A DNA stretch of 64,000 nucleotides, taken from contig NZ_FNET01000025.1 of NCBI RefSeq assembly GCF_900100275.1, forward strand, positions 44,515 to 108,514, read 5' to 3'. The position numbers were made by a program, and so were the translations under genes. The notes beneath the pieces were generated by a model. That model was not told where the DNA came from, did not search any database, and was given only the letters and a program-made list of their open reading frames with translations. This stretch comes from Lentzea albidocapillata subsp. violacea. Lineage in GTDB: Bacteria; Actinomycetota; Actinomycetes; Mycobacteriales; Pseudonocardiaceae. This document shows positions 25,947 through 34,460 of the stretch, piece by piece; positions within the stretch are counted from its first letter, which is position 1; each line of letters begins with the position of its first letter.

Positions 25947-26678
25947 ATGGGACTTTTGGCTGGAGTACTCGCTGTCGCTTTGCTGGCGCCCGCACCGATC
26001 GCCCCGGAGTACGTCGCACTCGGCGACTCCTACGCGTCCGGGGCGGGCGCCGGTTCCTATGTGGACGGCTCGTGCCGCCGCAGCTCGAACGCCTACCCGG
26101 CGTTGCGGGGCACGGAGTTCCCGTCGTTCAAGTTCGTGGCGTGCAGCGGGGCGACCACGAAGTCGCTCAGGTCCCAGTTCCGGGCGCTGACCGCGAACAC
26201 CACGTTCGTCACTATCACCATCGGCGGCAACGACCTCGGGTTCGTGGACGTACTGACGACCTGCACGCTGAGCGGTGACAGGGCCTGTGCCAAGAGGGTC
26301 GCCACGGCGGTGGACTTCATCCACGGGCAGTTGCCTGCCCGGCTCGACACGGCCTACGCCACGATCAAGGAAGCGGCACCGCACGCCAAGCTCGTCGTGC
26401 TCGGCTATCCGCGGCTGTTCACCCCGAACGACGGGTGCCGGACGCTCTCCAAGTCCAAACGCCAGGTGCTCAACGAGGCTGCCGACCAGCTCTCCGGAGT
26501 CATCGCGCAGGCAGCCGGACGCGCTGGTGCGCGGTACGTCGACGTGAGGGAAGCGTTTGCGGACCACGGCGTGTGCGCGGCCGAGCCGTGGATGAACGCG
26601 CTGGTCAATCCGACCGCCGACTCCTACCACCCGAACAAGGCAGGTCAGGCCGCCTACTTCAGGGCGTTGACCTCCTAG
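25947..26678 (+). CDS. Secreted SGNH/GDSL hydrolase
   Basis: A 243-residue secreted esterase/lipase of the SGNH superfamily. A short hydrophobic signal (MGLLAGVLAVALLAPAPIA) precedes block I YVALGDSYASGAGAG with the catalytic serine. Block III TITIGGNDLGF and the C-terminal block V DSYHPNKAGQ, with the aspartate and histidine, complete the active site. Several cysteines (GSCRRSSN, ACSGAT, TTCTLSGDRACAK, DGCRT, HGVCA) suggest disulfides as in Streptomyces lipases of this group. Starts 40 nt after the lactonase, so co-transcription is possible. Confidence 0.9.
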   Translation: MGLLAGVLAVALLAPAPIAPEYVALGDSYASGAGAGSYVDGSCRRSSNAYPALRGTEFPSFKFVACSGATTKSLRSQFRALTANTTFVTITIGGNDLGFVDVLTTCTLSGDRACAKRVATAVDFIHGQLPARLDTAYATIKEAAPHAKLVVLGYPRLFTPNDGCRTLSKSKRQVLNEAADQLSGVIAQAAGRAGARYVDVREAFADHGVCAAEPWMNALVNPTADSYHPNKAGQAAYFRALTS

Positions 26679-26729
26679 ACGCCGGTATTGGGCTCGGCTT
26701 CGGGCAGGCGTTCGTGTGATCATGCGCGG

Positions 26730-27497
26730 GTGAGTCATCTGAGGGAGGTCACGGCCACCCGGTACGTGACGCCGTTCCGCGAGGGCGGTTCGATGCCGGG
26801 GCTGGTCGAGGCCGACGACCTGGGTATGTATGTGGTGAAGTTCCGCGGTGCGGGGCAGGGCGTGAAGGTCCTGGTCGCCGAGATCGTCGTCGGCGAACTG
26901 GCCCGGCGGCTCGGCTTCCGCATACCCGAGATCGTCCTGGTGCACCTGGACCCGGAGCTGGCACGCGCGGAACCCGACCAGGAGGTCCAGGAACTGCTGC
27001 GCGCCAGCGGAGGCCTCAACCTCGGACTCGACTACCTGCCCGGCTCGTTCGACTTCAACCCGGTCGTGCGCGACCCCGGCGCCGAGCTCGCGACGAGGCT
27101 GCTGTGGTTCGACGCGCTGGTCCTCAACGTCGACCGCAGCTGGCGCAACCCGAACATGCTGCTGTGGCACCGCGAACCGTGGCTGATCGACCACGGTGCC
27201 GCCCTGTACTTCCACTACTCGTGGAGCGAGGAACGACCGGCCACCAAGGACTACCGGTACGACTCGTCGGACCACGCGATGCTGCCGAACGCGGGCGTGT
27301 TGTCCGAAGTGGACGCTGAGCTGGCCGCGAAGGTCACGCCGGAGCTGCTCGACGAGGTGCTCGCGCTCGTTCCCGACGAGTGGCTGGAAGGCGATCCGGC
27401 GGAACTGCGCCGGCGCTATCACGACTTCTTCACCTACCGCCTGACCAACCGCGGCTGGGTCGACTCGCTGGAGGCCGCGCGTGCCGCACGTGTTTGA
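26730..27497 (+). CDS. HipA-like kinase-family protein
   Basis: A 255-residue protein related to the HipA/phosphatidylinositol kinase-like fold. It has the nucleotide-binding start YVTPFREGGSMPGLVEADD, a lysine in YVVKFRGAGQGVKVLVAEI, the catalytic loop VDRSWRNPNMLL and a DFG-like LIDHGAALYFH. It lacks the long HipA N-terminal domain. The next gene, encoding DUF3037, begins inside its last codons with a 17-nt overlap; this two-gene arrangement recurs in many bacteria, although its function is unknown. GTG 26730 (VSHLREVTATRYVTPF) is the likely start; a frame extends upstream. Confidence 0.75.
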   Translation: MSHLREVTATRYVTPFREGGSMPGLVEADDLGMYVVKFRGAGQGVKVLVAEIVVGELARRLGFRIPEIVLVHLDPELARAEPDQEVQELLRASGGLNLGLDYLPGSFDFNPVVRDPGAELATRLLWFDALVLNVDRSWRNPNMLLWHREPWLIDHGAALYFHYSWSEERPATKDYRYDSSDHAMLPNAGVLSEVDAELAAKVTPELLDEVLALVPDEWLEGDPAELRRRYHDFFTYRLTNRGWVDSLEAARAARV

Positions 27498-27867
27498 GTA
27501 CGCGCTGCTGCGGGCGGTACCGCGGCAGGAGCGTGGCGAGTTCATGAACGTCGGCGTCATCGTCTACTGCGCGCCGCTGGGCTTCCTGTGCGCGAAGACC
27601 TATGTGGACGGTGAGCGGCTGCGGGTGCTGGACCCGCACCTCGACGTCGAGATGCTCGAAACGTCGCTGAAGCACCTGACGAACTCGTGCGACGGCGCTG
27701 CCGAGGCCGGTCCGGTCAGCCGGACGACGGTGGGGCAGCGCTTCCGCTGGCTGACCGCGCCACGCAGCACGATCGTGCAGACGTCACCGGCGCACACGGG
27801 CTGGACGGACGACCCGTCGGCCGAGGTGAACCGCCTTTTCGAGGCGTTGGTGCTGCCACCCCGGTAG
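27481..27867 (+). CDS. DUF3037 family protein
   Basis: A 128-residue protein beginning at a GTG inside the HipA-like gene. The start PHVFEYALLRAVPRQERGEF and MNVGVIVYCAPLGFL are characteristic of DUF3037. No HTH or signal peptide is visible. Translational coupling and partner conservation suggest it works with the HipA-like kinase, as substrate, inhibitor or regulator; which is not known. Confidence 0.82.
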   Translation: MPHVFEYALLRAVPRQERGEFMNVGVIVYCAPLGFLCAKTYVDGERLRVLDPHLDVEMLETSLKHLTNSCDGAAEAGPVSRTTVGQRFRWLTAPRSTIVQTSPAHTGWTDDPSAEVNRLFEALVLPPR

Positions 27868-27942
27868 GTTCCTCGCAACCTAAGGGGACGAACGGCGTCC
27901 CTAGTTGCAAAGCGAAACTGATGCGATCGGGGTTGGCGACAA

Positions 27943-28962
27943 ATGAGCGCTGGGTACCACCACGGCTACCAGCAGCCGCGGCGTCCCATGCCGCCGCAGC
28001 GGCCGATGAGGAAGAAGAGGCGTCCGGGACGCGTCATTCTGGTGCTGCTGCTCGTCCTGGTTCTGGGTGCCGTCGGGTTCGGGTTCTACGTCGACTCGAC
28101 GCTGACGCGGATCAACGCGCTGCCGGACTACGAGGGCCGTCCCGCCGAGACGCCGGGGACCACCTGGCTGCTCGTCGGATCGGACGCGCGGGACGGCCTG
28201 ACGCAGGAGCAGAAGGACGCGCTGGCCACCGGTGACGCCGCCGGACGGCGGACCGACACCATCATGATGTTGCACCTGCCGGACAACAGCGCCGCCAAGC
28301 CAGTGCTGCTGTCGATTCCGCGTGACTCCTACGTCTCGATTCCGGAGAACGGCCGCAACAAGGTCAACGCGGCCTACGCGTTCGGCGGGCCGCAGATGCT
28401 CGTGCAGACCGTCGAGGGCGCGACCGGCGTGCGGATCGACCACTACATGGAGATCGGCTTCGGCGGGTTCTCCGACATGGTCGACGCGGTCGGTGGCGTG
28501 GACATCTGCCTCGACCAGCCGATCAAGGACCCGCTGGCCGGCATCGACCTGCCCGCGGGCTGCCAGGAGCTCGACGGGCCGCAGGCGCTCGGGTTCGTGC
28601 GGACGCGCGCGTTCGCGACCGCCGACCTGCAGCGCGTGCAGAACCAGCGGAAGTTCCTGTCGGCGCTCTTCGAGAAGGTGAAGAGCCCGGCGACCCTCGC
28701 GAACCCGTTCCGCGTCATCCCGCTGATGAACGCGGCGTCCGGTTCGGTGTCGGTCAACGAGGACGACCACGTGTGGCACCTGGCCAGCGTCGCGCTCAAC
28801 ATGAGCGAGGCGACGAGCGGGACGGTGCCGGTCGGTGGCACGCCGACGGTGCCCGGCGCGGGCTCGGTCGTGCAGTGGAACAAGGAGAAGGCGTCTCAGC
28901 TGTTCGACCTGATCAGCAAGGACCAGCCGGTTCCCGCCGAGCTGATCGCGCCTCCGAAGTAG
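27943..28962 (+). CDS. LytR-CpsA-Psr (LCP) family cell-wall ligase
   Basis: A 339-residue membrane-anchored protein with a basic N-terminus (RKKRRPGR) and one transmembrane helix (VILVLLLVLVLGAVGFGFY). The LCP domain follows, with WLLVGSDARDG, RRTDTIMMLHL, LLSIPRDSYVSIPENGRNKV and QALGFVRTRAF. Its arginines and aspartates match those that bind the polyprenyl-pyrophosphate substrate. LCP enzymes attach arabinogalactan or teichoic-acid-type polymers to peptidoglycan. A short linker rich in Pro and Val lies at the C-terminus. Preceded by 75 nt of intergenic DNA. Confidence 0.9.
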   Translation: MSAGYHHGYQQPRRPMPPQRPMRKKRRPGRVILVLLLVLVLGAVGFGFYVDSTLTRINALPDYEGRPAETPGTTWLLVGSDARDGLTQEQKDALATGDAAGRRTDTIMMLHLPDNSAAKPVLLSIPRDSYVSIPENGRNKVNAAYAFGGPQMLVQTVEGATGVRIDHYMEIGFGGFSDMVDAVGGVDICLDQPIKDPLAGIDLPAGCQELDGPQALGFVRTRAFATADLQRVQNQRKFLSALFEKVKSPATLANPFRVIPLMNAASGSVSVNEDDHVWHLASVALNMSEATSGTVPVGGTPTVPGAGSVVQWNKEKASQLFDLISKDQPVPAELIAPPK

Positions 28963-28966
28963 TTTC

Positions 28967-29074
28967 CTACGACTTGACGGGCTCGGGAGTGGGCTCCGAG
29001 CTGGTCAGACCGGCCTCCTGTGCGATGCCTTCGAGCTCGCGCAGGAGGTCGTCGTAGATAGGTGTTGCAGACAT
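28967..29074 (-). CDS. Short 35-residue protein
   Basis: A small gene not usually called by size-limited predictors. It reads MSATPIYDDLLRELEGIAQE followed by AGLTSSEPTPEPVKS. A strong ribosome site, GGGGG in AAAGGGGGCC, lies about 7 nt before the ATG. Codon use is GC-rich at third positions like its neighbours. The N-terminal half is predicted helical and acidic; the C-terminus is Pro/Glu-rich. It is convergent with the LCP gene, whose stop lies 5 nt away, and divergent from the dehydrogenase gene. No family recognised; a small regulator or structural peptide is possible. Confidence 0.6.
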   Translation of the reverse strand: MSATPIYDDLLRELEGIAQEAGLTSSEPTPEPVKS

Positions 29075-29204
29075 GGTATGGCCCCCTTTTGCTGATCTTC
29101 CCCCGTTCAGGTGACGGGAGCTTACGCCCCTGTACCCCGTCTGTTCGCCAGATATGCCTCCGAGACGCTAAATGGTGGCTAAAGCCATCTTGTAACCAGG
29201 CGTT

Positions 29205-29221
29205 ATGTGGGTGCGCCACAT
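29205..29221. promoter_or_regulatory. Candidate operator palindrome ATGTGG-N5-CCACAT
   Basis: A perfect 6-bp inverted repeat lies 37 nt upstream of the 3-hydroxybutyrate dehydrogenase start, in the promoter region of the dehydrogenase/MHS/PucR-type operon. A second, imperfect repeat (GGTGGCT / AGCCATC) lies about 30 nt further upstream. The GAF/PucR-type regulator encoded last in the operon is a candidate ligand-dependent binder, by position only. Confidence 0.4.
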
Positions 29222-29257
29222 GTTGAGCACGCCGTGTGACGCCTACCGTTTCCGTTC

Positions 29258-29989
29258 ATGTCGAGTGTCACGGGTCACAGCGCGCTGGTCACCGGAGCCG
29301 CGAGCGGCATCGGCCTGGCCTGCGCCCGCGCACTGGCCACCGCGGGTGCCAAGGTCCATCTGGCCGACCGCGATCCCCGGGTGCTGGCGCTGGCCGAGGA
29401 ACTCGGCGGGGTCGGGCACGTGCTGGACCTCACCGGTTCCGTTGCCGCGTTGCCCGGCGAGATCGACATCCTGGTCAACAACGCCGGCGTGCAGCACGTC
29501 GCGCCCATCCACGAGTTCCCCGCCGAACGCTTCTCGGCGATGGTCGAGCTCATGCTGGGGGCCGCGTTCCGCCTCACCCGGCACGTGTTGCCGCACATGT
29601 ACTCGCGTGGCTGGGGCCGGCTCGTCCACATCTCCAGCGTGCACGGCATGCGCGCGTCCGCGTTCAAGTCCGCTTATGTCGCCGCCAAGCACGGCCTGGA
29701 AGGTTTTTCCAAGGTCGCCGCGCTGGAAGGCGCCCCGCACGGCGTGACGTCGAACTGCGTGGCGCCCGGCTACGTGCGGACCCCGTTGGTGGAGAAGCAG
29801 ATCGCGGACCAGGCCAGGGTGCACGGCATCTCCGAGGCGGACGTCTCGTCGCAGATCTTCCTGCAGCGCAGCGCGGTGAAACGGCTGATCGAACCCTCCG
29901 AGGTCGCCGACGCCGTGCTGTGGTTGTGCGGCAACAGTTTTGTCACCGGTACGTCGTTGGCCGTCGATGGCGGCTGGTCAGCTCAATGA
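29258..29989 (+). CDS. 3-hydroxybutyrate dehydrogenase (SDR)
   Basis: A 243-residue short-chain dehydrogenase. Cofactor motif ALVTGAASGIGLACARAL, NNAGVQHVAPIHEFP, catalytic YVAAKHGLEGFSKVAALE and the family tail FVTGTSLAVDGGWSAQ are typical of D-3-hydroxybutyrate dehydrogenases, which interconvert 3-hydroxybutyrate and acetoacetate with NAD. The downstream metabolite:proton symporter and PucR-type regulator suggest a compact uptake and use operon for 3-hydroxybutyrate or a similar acid. Substrate assignment rests on family and context. Confidence 0.85.
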   Translation: MSSVTGHSALVTGAASGIGLACARALATAGAKVHLADRDPRVLALAEELGGVGHVLDLTGSVAALPGEIDILVNNAGVQHVAPIHEFPAERFSAMVELMLGAAFRLTRHVLPHMYSRGWGRLVHISSVHGMRASAFKSAYVAAKHGLEGFSKVAALEGAPHGVTSNCVAPGYVRTPLVEKQIADQARVHGISEADVSSQIFLQRSAVKRLIEPSEVADAVLWLCGNSFVTGTSLAVDGGWSAQ

Positions 29990-29999
29990 GGAGTTGTCG

Positions 30000-31292
30000 A
30001 TGATCAAAAAAGTGGTAGGCGCCTCGCTCATCGGGACAACTGTCGAGTGGTACGACTTCTTCCTCTACGGCTCGGCAGCCGCCCTGGTGTTCAACAAGCT
30101 GTTCTTCCCGACCGCGGACCCGTTGACGGGCACGCTGCTCGCGTTCACCACGTACGCGATCGGCTTCCTGGCCCGGCCGCTGGGTGGTCTTGTCTTCGGC
30201 CACTTCGGGGATCGCCTGGGGCGCAAGAAGCTGCTGGTGTTGTCGTTGCTGCTGATGGGTGGCGCGACGATGCTGATGGGCGTGCTGCCGACGTACGCGT
30301 CGGTGGGCGTCCTGGCGCCGGTGCTGCTGACGTTGCTGCGGCTCGTGCAGGGTTTCGCGCTCGGCGGCGAGTGGGGCGGGGCCGTGCTGATCGTGTCGGA
30401 GCACGGTGATCCGAAGCGGCGCGGGTTCTGGGCGTCGTGGCCGCAGGCCGGTGTGCCGTGCGGAAACCTGCTCGCGACCGGTGTGCTGGCGGTGCTGGCG
30501 GCCGTGCAGTCGGACGAGGACTTCCTCGCGTGGGGCTGGCGCATCCCGTTCCTGCTCTCCGGCGTGCTCGTGGTGATCGGGCTGTGGATCCGGCTGTCGG
30601 TGTCCGAGTCGCCGATCTTCCTGGCGGCACAGGAGAAGCGCGCGAAGGAGCCCGTGCAGGAGAAGGCACCGGCGTTGCTGCTGCTCAAGCACAACTGGCG
30701 CGAGGTGCTGATCGCGATGGGCGCGCGGTTCGCCGAGAACGTGTCGTACTACGTGATCACGGCGTTCATCCTGGTCTACGTGGTCACGGGTCTCGGGCTG
30801 TCGAAGTCCGTGGGGCTCAACGCGGTGCTGATCGCCTCGGCGGTGCACCTGGTGACGATCCCGGTGTGGGGCCATCTGTCCGACCGGTTCGGGCGGCGGT
30901 CGATCTACCTCGTCGGCGCGGTCGGCATGGCCGCGTGGATCTTCGCGTTCTTCCCGCTGCTCGACACCAGGGACCCGGTGCTGATCACGCTGGCGACGAC
31001 CGTCGGCCTGGTGCTGCACGGCGCGATGTACGGGCCGCAGGCGGCGTTCTTCTCGGAGCTCTTCGGGACGCGGGTGCGGTACTCGGGCGCGTCGGTCGGT
31101 TACCAGCTGGCGTCCATCGTGGCGGGTGCGCTGGCGCCGCTGATCGCGACGGCGCTGTTGCAGGCGTACAAGTCGTCGTTCCCCATCGCCGTCTACGTGT
31201 TGATCACCTGCGTGATCACCGTGGTCGCGATCGCGTTCGCCAAGGAGACCCGTGGTGCGGACCTGGAGGAACATGACAGGGTTGGGGTGTGA
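30000..31292 (+). CDS. MHS-family MFS transporter
   Basis: A 430-residue membrane protein with 12 predicted helices. The N-terminus IGTTVEWYDFFLYGSAAALV, the GHFGDRLGRKKLLVLSLLLM loop and RLVQGFALGGEWGGAVLIVS are typical of the metabolite:H+ symporter subfamily, relatives of ShiA, ProP and KgtP, which move dicarboxylates, betaine or other organic acids. ATG 30000 is preferred because GAGGAG lies 5 nt upstream. It sits 10 nt after the dehydrogenase gene and overlaps the regulator gene by 4 nt, so the three form one operon. Likely 3-hydroxybutyrate or another short-chain acid uptake. Confidence 0.88.
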   Translation: MIKKVVGASLIGTTVEWYDFFLYGSAAALVFNKLFFPTADPLTGTLLAFTTYAIGFLARPLGGLVFGHFGDRLGRKKLLVLSLLLMGGATMLMGVLPTYASVGVLAPVLLTLLRLVQGFALGGEWGGAVLIVSEHGDPKRRGFWASWPQAGVPCGNLLATGVLAVLAAVQSDEDFLAWGWRIPFLLSGVLVVIGLWIRLSVSESPIFLAAQEKRAKEPVQEKAPALLLLKHNWREVLIAMGARFAENVSYYVITAFILVYVVTGLGLSKSVGLNAVLIASAVHLVTIPVWGHLSDRFGRRSIYLVGAVGMAAWIFAFFPLLDTRDPVLITLATTVGLVLHGAMYGPQAAFFSELFGTRVRYSGASVGYQLASIVAGALAPLIATALLQAYKSSFPIAVYVLITCVITVVAIAFAKETRGADLEEHDRVGV

Positions 31293-32836
31293 CACGACGG
31301 CGTGAGGCCGAACTGGCGGCGTTGTTCGAGACCGCGTCCGAGCTCGCGGGCATGCGCGACCCGGACGCGGTTCTCCGCTCGATCGTGCGCAGGGCCAGAA
31401 CCCTGCTCGGCACGGACGTCTCCTACCTGTCGATGAACGACCCGGCCGGCACCTACATGAGGGTGACGGACGGGTCGTTCTCGCCGTTGTTCCAGAAGGT
31501 CAGGCTGGGACTCGGCGAGGGCCTGGGCGGGCTCGTCGCGCAGACCGCCCGGCCGTACGCGACGTCCGACTACTTCGCCGACGCCCGGTTCAACCACACG
31601 AACCCGATCGACTCGGCGGTGCACGACGAGGGCCTGACCGCGATCCTGGGCGTGCCGCTGAAGCTCGGCTCGAAGGTCATCGGCGTGCTGTACGCGGCCG
31701 ACCGGACCTCACGCGAGTTCCCCGCCGAGGAGGTCGCGCTGCTGCAGTCCCTGGCCGACCACGCGGCCATCGCGATCGACACGGCGTCGTTGTTCGCGAC
31801 GATCCAGTCCCACAACGAGGCCATGAAACGCGCCGAGGAGGCGCACGACCGGCTCACGGACCTGGTGCTGCGCGGTGGTTCCTCGGCCGAGGTCGCGGCG
31901 GCGGTGGGGGAGCTGCTCGGCGGACCGGTCGAGGTGCTGGACGTCGTGCCTCCCGCCGCCGTGCGGGCGAACGGGCGGGCCGTGCTGCTGTCCGGCGTGT
32001 GGGTGTGCGCGGTGCTGGCCGGGTCGGAGCTGCTGGGTGGGATCGCTCTCTCGGGCCGCCCGGACCTGCCCGACGCGGACCGGCGGGTGTTCGAACGGTC
32101 GGCGGCGGTGACGGCGCTGTTGCTGCTGCTGCGCCGGACCGTGGCCGAGGCGGAGAACAAGGTCCGCGGCGAGCTGATCACCGACATCCTGGACGGCCGC
32201 GACGCCGCCGGTCTGCTGGCGCGGGCACGGCGGGTCGGCGTTGAGCTGAGCGACCCGCACGTGGTGCTGGTGGCGGACGGGAACCTGTCCGGGGCCACGC
32301 ACTACGCGTCCGTCCACAGGGGACTGGCCGGGTCGCGCGGCCGGGACGTCGTGCTGGCGTTGCCGTCGGTGTCCACGCACGTGGCCCGCGAGGTGGCGAA
32401 GGCGCTGGACGCGACGGTGGGCGCGTGCGGTCCGGTCGCGGGGCCGGTGGCGATCGCGGCGGCCTACGAGGAGGCGCGCCGGTGCCTGAAGGCGTTGCGG
32501 CAGCTGGGCCGGGACAAGGACGCCGCCACGATGGACGACCTCGGGTTCGTCGGCGTGCTGCTGGGCGACCGGGCGGACGTGTCCGGGTACGTGCGGTCGG
32601 TGCTCGGCCCGGTGCTCGACTACGACGCCGAGCGCGGCACGGAACTGGTGCACACGCTGGAGGTCTACTTCCGCTGCGGCGCGAACCTCAGCCGTGCCAA
32701 GGCGGAGCTGCACCTCCACGTCAACACGGTCACGCAACGGCTCGACCGGGTCTCGTCGCTGCTCGGCGACTGGCAGTCGCCGGAGCGGGTGCTGGAGGTG
32801 CAGCTCGCCCTGCGCCTACTTCGCCTGCAAGGCTGA
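31289..32836 (+). CDS. GAF-domain PucR/CdaR-type regulator
   Basis: A 515-residue regulator. Residues 1-170 form a GAF domain (LGTDVSYLSMNDPAGTYMRV, LGEGLGGLVAQTARPYATSD). A linker and a GGDEF-like CdaR mid-domain follow, and the C-terminus has a PucR-type HTH (LEVYFRCGANLSRAKAELHL, HVNTVTQRLDRVSSLLGDW). Such proteins activate nearby catabolic or transport genes in response to small ligands. The GTG start overlaps the transporter TGA (GTGA), indicating translational coupling. Best guess: control of its own dehydrogenase/transporter operon. Confidence 0.88.
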   Translation: MTRRREAELAALFETASELAGMRDPDAVLRSIVRRARTLLGTDVSYLSMNDPAGTYMRVTDGSFSPLFQKVRLGLGEGLGGLVAQTARPYATSDYFADARFNHTNPIDSAVHDEGLTAILGVPLKLGSKVIGVLYAADRTSREFPAEEVALLQSLADHAAIAIDTASLFATIQSHNEAMKRAEEAHDRLTDLVLRGGSSAEVAAAVGELLGGPVEVLDVVPPAAVRANGRAVLLSGVWVCAVLAGSELLGGIALSGRPDLPDADRRVFERSAAVTALLLLLRRTVAEAENKVRGELITDILDGRDAAGLLARARRVGVELSDPHVVLVADGNLSGATHYASVHRGLAGSRGRDVVLALPSVSTHVAREVAKALDATVGACGPVAGPVAIAAAYEEARRCLKALRQLGRDKDAATMDDLGFVGVLLGDRADVSGYVRSVLGPVLDYDAERGTELVHTLEVYFRCGANLSRAKAELHLHVNTVTQRLDRVSSLLGDWQSPERVLEVQLALRLLRLQG

Positions 32837-32898
32837 GCAGCGCCGTGACCGCCAACCTCCACCGCGTCTTCCGGCGCCCAGCAGGGCGCCTCGCGGCA

Positions 32899-32943
32899 CC
32901 GGCCCCGCGCCCCCATATGCCCGATATGAGGGCGCGGGGCCGG
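32899..32943. terminator. Strong bidirectional hairpin
   Basis: A hairpin with 14 bp CCGGCCCCGCGCCC / GGGCGCGGGGCCGG, one C/A mismatch, then five more pairs CATAT / ATATG around a 5-nt GCCCG loop. It lies between the convergent PucR-type and permease genes and probably ends transcription from both sides. No T-tract is visible, as is usual for actinomycete terminators. Confidence 0.75.
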
Positions 32944-32993
32944 CACCACGATGCACCCGTCTGAACGTCGAAATACGGGGCAGAGCCTGACGG

Positions 32994-34460
32994 TCACGGC
33001 GCTGGCACCGCGTCCCCGGCGGCCGCGTCGGAGTTGCCGAACGGCTTGGCGATCAGCATGTAGACCAGGCCGATGCCGACCACCAGGACACCGCTCAGGA
33101 TGACGATGTAGTTGTCGTACCAGGGCGCGTCCGGGGTGCGCGGCCACACCATGTTCACCATCGCCGCCACGCCGTACGCGAGCGCCAGGACGTTGACGAT
33201 CATGCCCCAGCGGCCCAGCGTGAACTCGCCGGACGGCACCCAGCCCTTGATCCTGGCCCGCAGCGCGGCGAACACGACCATCTGGAAGCCCAGGTAGATG
33301 CCGAGCGTCGCGAACGACACGATCTTGGCCAGCGCGTCCGAGGAGAGCATCGACGCGAAGATGATGATCGCCGGGATGACACCGGCGAGCGCGAGGGCGT
33401 ACGGCGGGATGTGGCGCTTCTTGTTGAACTTCGCGAGCGCCCTGTGCCCGAAGATCATCTTGTCGCGGGCGTACGAGTACGTCAGCCGGGACGCCGCTGC
33501 CTGCAACGACATCGTGCAGGACAGGAACGAGATCAGCACGACGCCGATCACGATCTTGTAGCCGACCGGGCCGAACGCGTTGGTGAGGATGTTCGTGACC
33601 GGGTCGGCGTCCTCGCCGCTGATGACCCTGCCGAAGTCCGGCACCGCCAGCAGCAGCGACAGGCACGCGAACGTGGCCGCCGCGCCGCCGATGTAGATGG
33701 TTCGGCGCATGGCCTTCGGGATGACGCGGCCGGGGTCCTTGACCTCTTCCGCGGTGTCACCGCACGCCTCGAAGCCGTAGTACTGGTAGAGGCCGATGAT
33801 GCCCGCCGCGAAGAACGCCGGCAGGTAGCTGCCCGAACCCTCCGCGCCGAAGCTGTCGAACAGCACGCCCAGGCCGTGGACGCGGTTGTCGACGAGCAGC
33901 CAGACGCCGACCGCCAGCGCACCGACGATCTCCGCGGCGAACCCGAAGATCGCGGCCCAGCTCAACACTTTCGTGCCGGCGTAGTTGATGAGCGTCGAGA
34001 CCACGATGATCGCGATCGCGCACAGCACCGTGTTGCCGACGTTGGCCGTGTAGCCGAGAAGTGTGGCCAGGTAAGGGCCCGCGCCGTAACTGACGGACGC
34101 GATCGTGACCAGCAGGGCGATCATGTACACCCAGCCGGTCATCCACGCCCAGCGCTTGCCCCACAGGCGGCGTGCCCACGGGTACACGCCGCCCGCGACC
34201 GGGTACTGCGCCACGAGCTCGCCGAAGATCAGCGCGACCAGGAACTGGCCGACGCCCGCGACGACGAAGCTCCAGATCATCGGCGGGCCGCCCAGGGCCA
34301 GGGCGACGCCGAACAACGTGTACGTGCTGACCACGGGGGAGAGGTAGGTGAAGCCCAGCGAGAAGTTCGCCCAGGGACTCATGTCCCGCTTGAACTCCGA
34401 GGTGTAACCCAGATTCCGGAGCCTGTCCTCCGCTGACAGTGTCGAATCAGTTCGGGTCAC
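32994..34460 (-). CDS. APC-family amino acid/choline-type permease
   Basis: A 488-residue permease with about 12 membrane segments. The N-terminus (MSPWANFSLGFTYLSPVVST), FGELVAQYPVAGGVYPWARR and the internal YQYYGFEACGDTAEEVKDPG are typical of APC-family amino-acid, GABA or choline transporters. GTG start immediately follows the stop of the GMC oxidoreductase gene, with a GGAGG site, so it is coupled to that gene. In this locus a choline or betaine substrate is the best inference. A strong hairpin lies downstream. Confidence 0.85.
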   Translation of the reverse strand: MTRTDSTLSAEDRLRNLGYTSEFKRDMSPWANFSLGFTYLSPVVSTYTLFGVALALGGPPMIWSFVVAGVGQFLVALIFGELVAQYPVAGGVYPWARRLWGKRWAWMTGWVYMIALLVTIASVSYGAGPYLATLLGYTANVGNTVLCAIAIIVVSTLINYAGTKVLSWAAIFGFAAEIVGALAVGVWLLVDNRVHGLGVLFDSFGAEGSGSYLPAFFAAGIIGLYQYYGFEACGDTAEEVKDPGRVIPKAMRRTIYIGGAAATFACLSLLLAVPDFGRVISGEDADPVTNILTNAFGPVGYKIVIGVVLISFLSCTMSLQAAASRLTYSYARDKMIFGHRALAKFNKKRHIPPYALALAGVIPAIIIFASMLSSDALAKIVSFATLGIYLGFQMVVFAALRARIKGWVPSGEFTLGRWGMIVNVLALAYGVAAMVNMVWPRTPDAPWYDNYIVILSGVLVVGIGLVYMLIAKPFGNSDAAAGDAVPAP

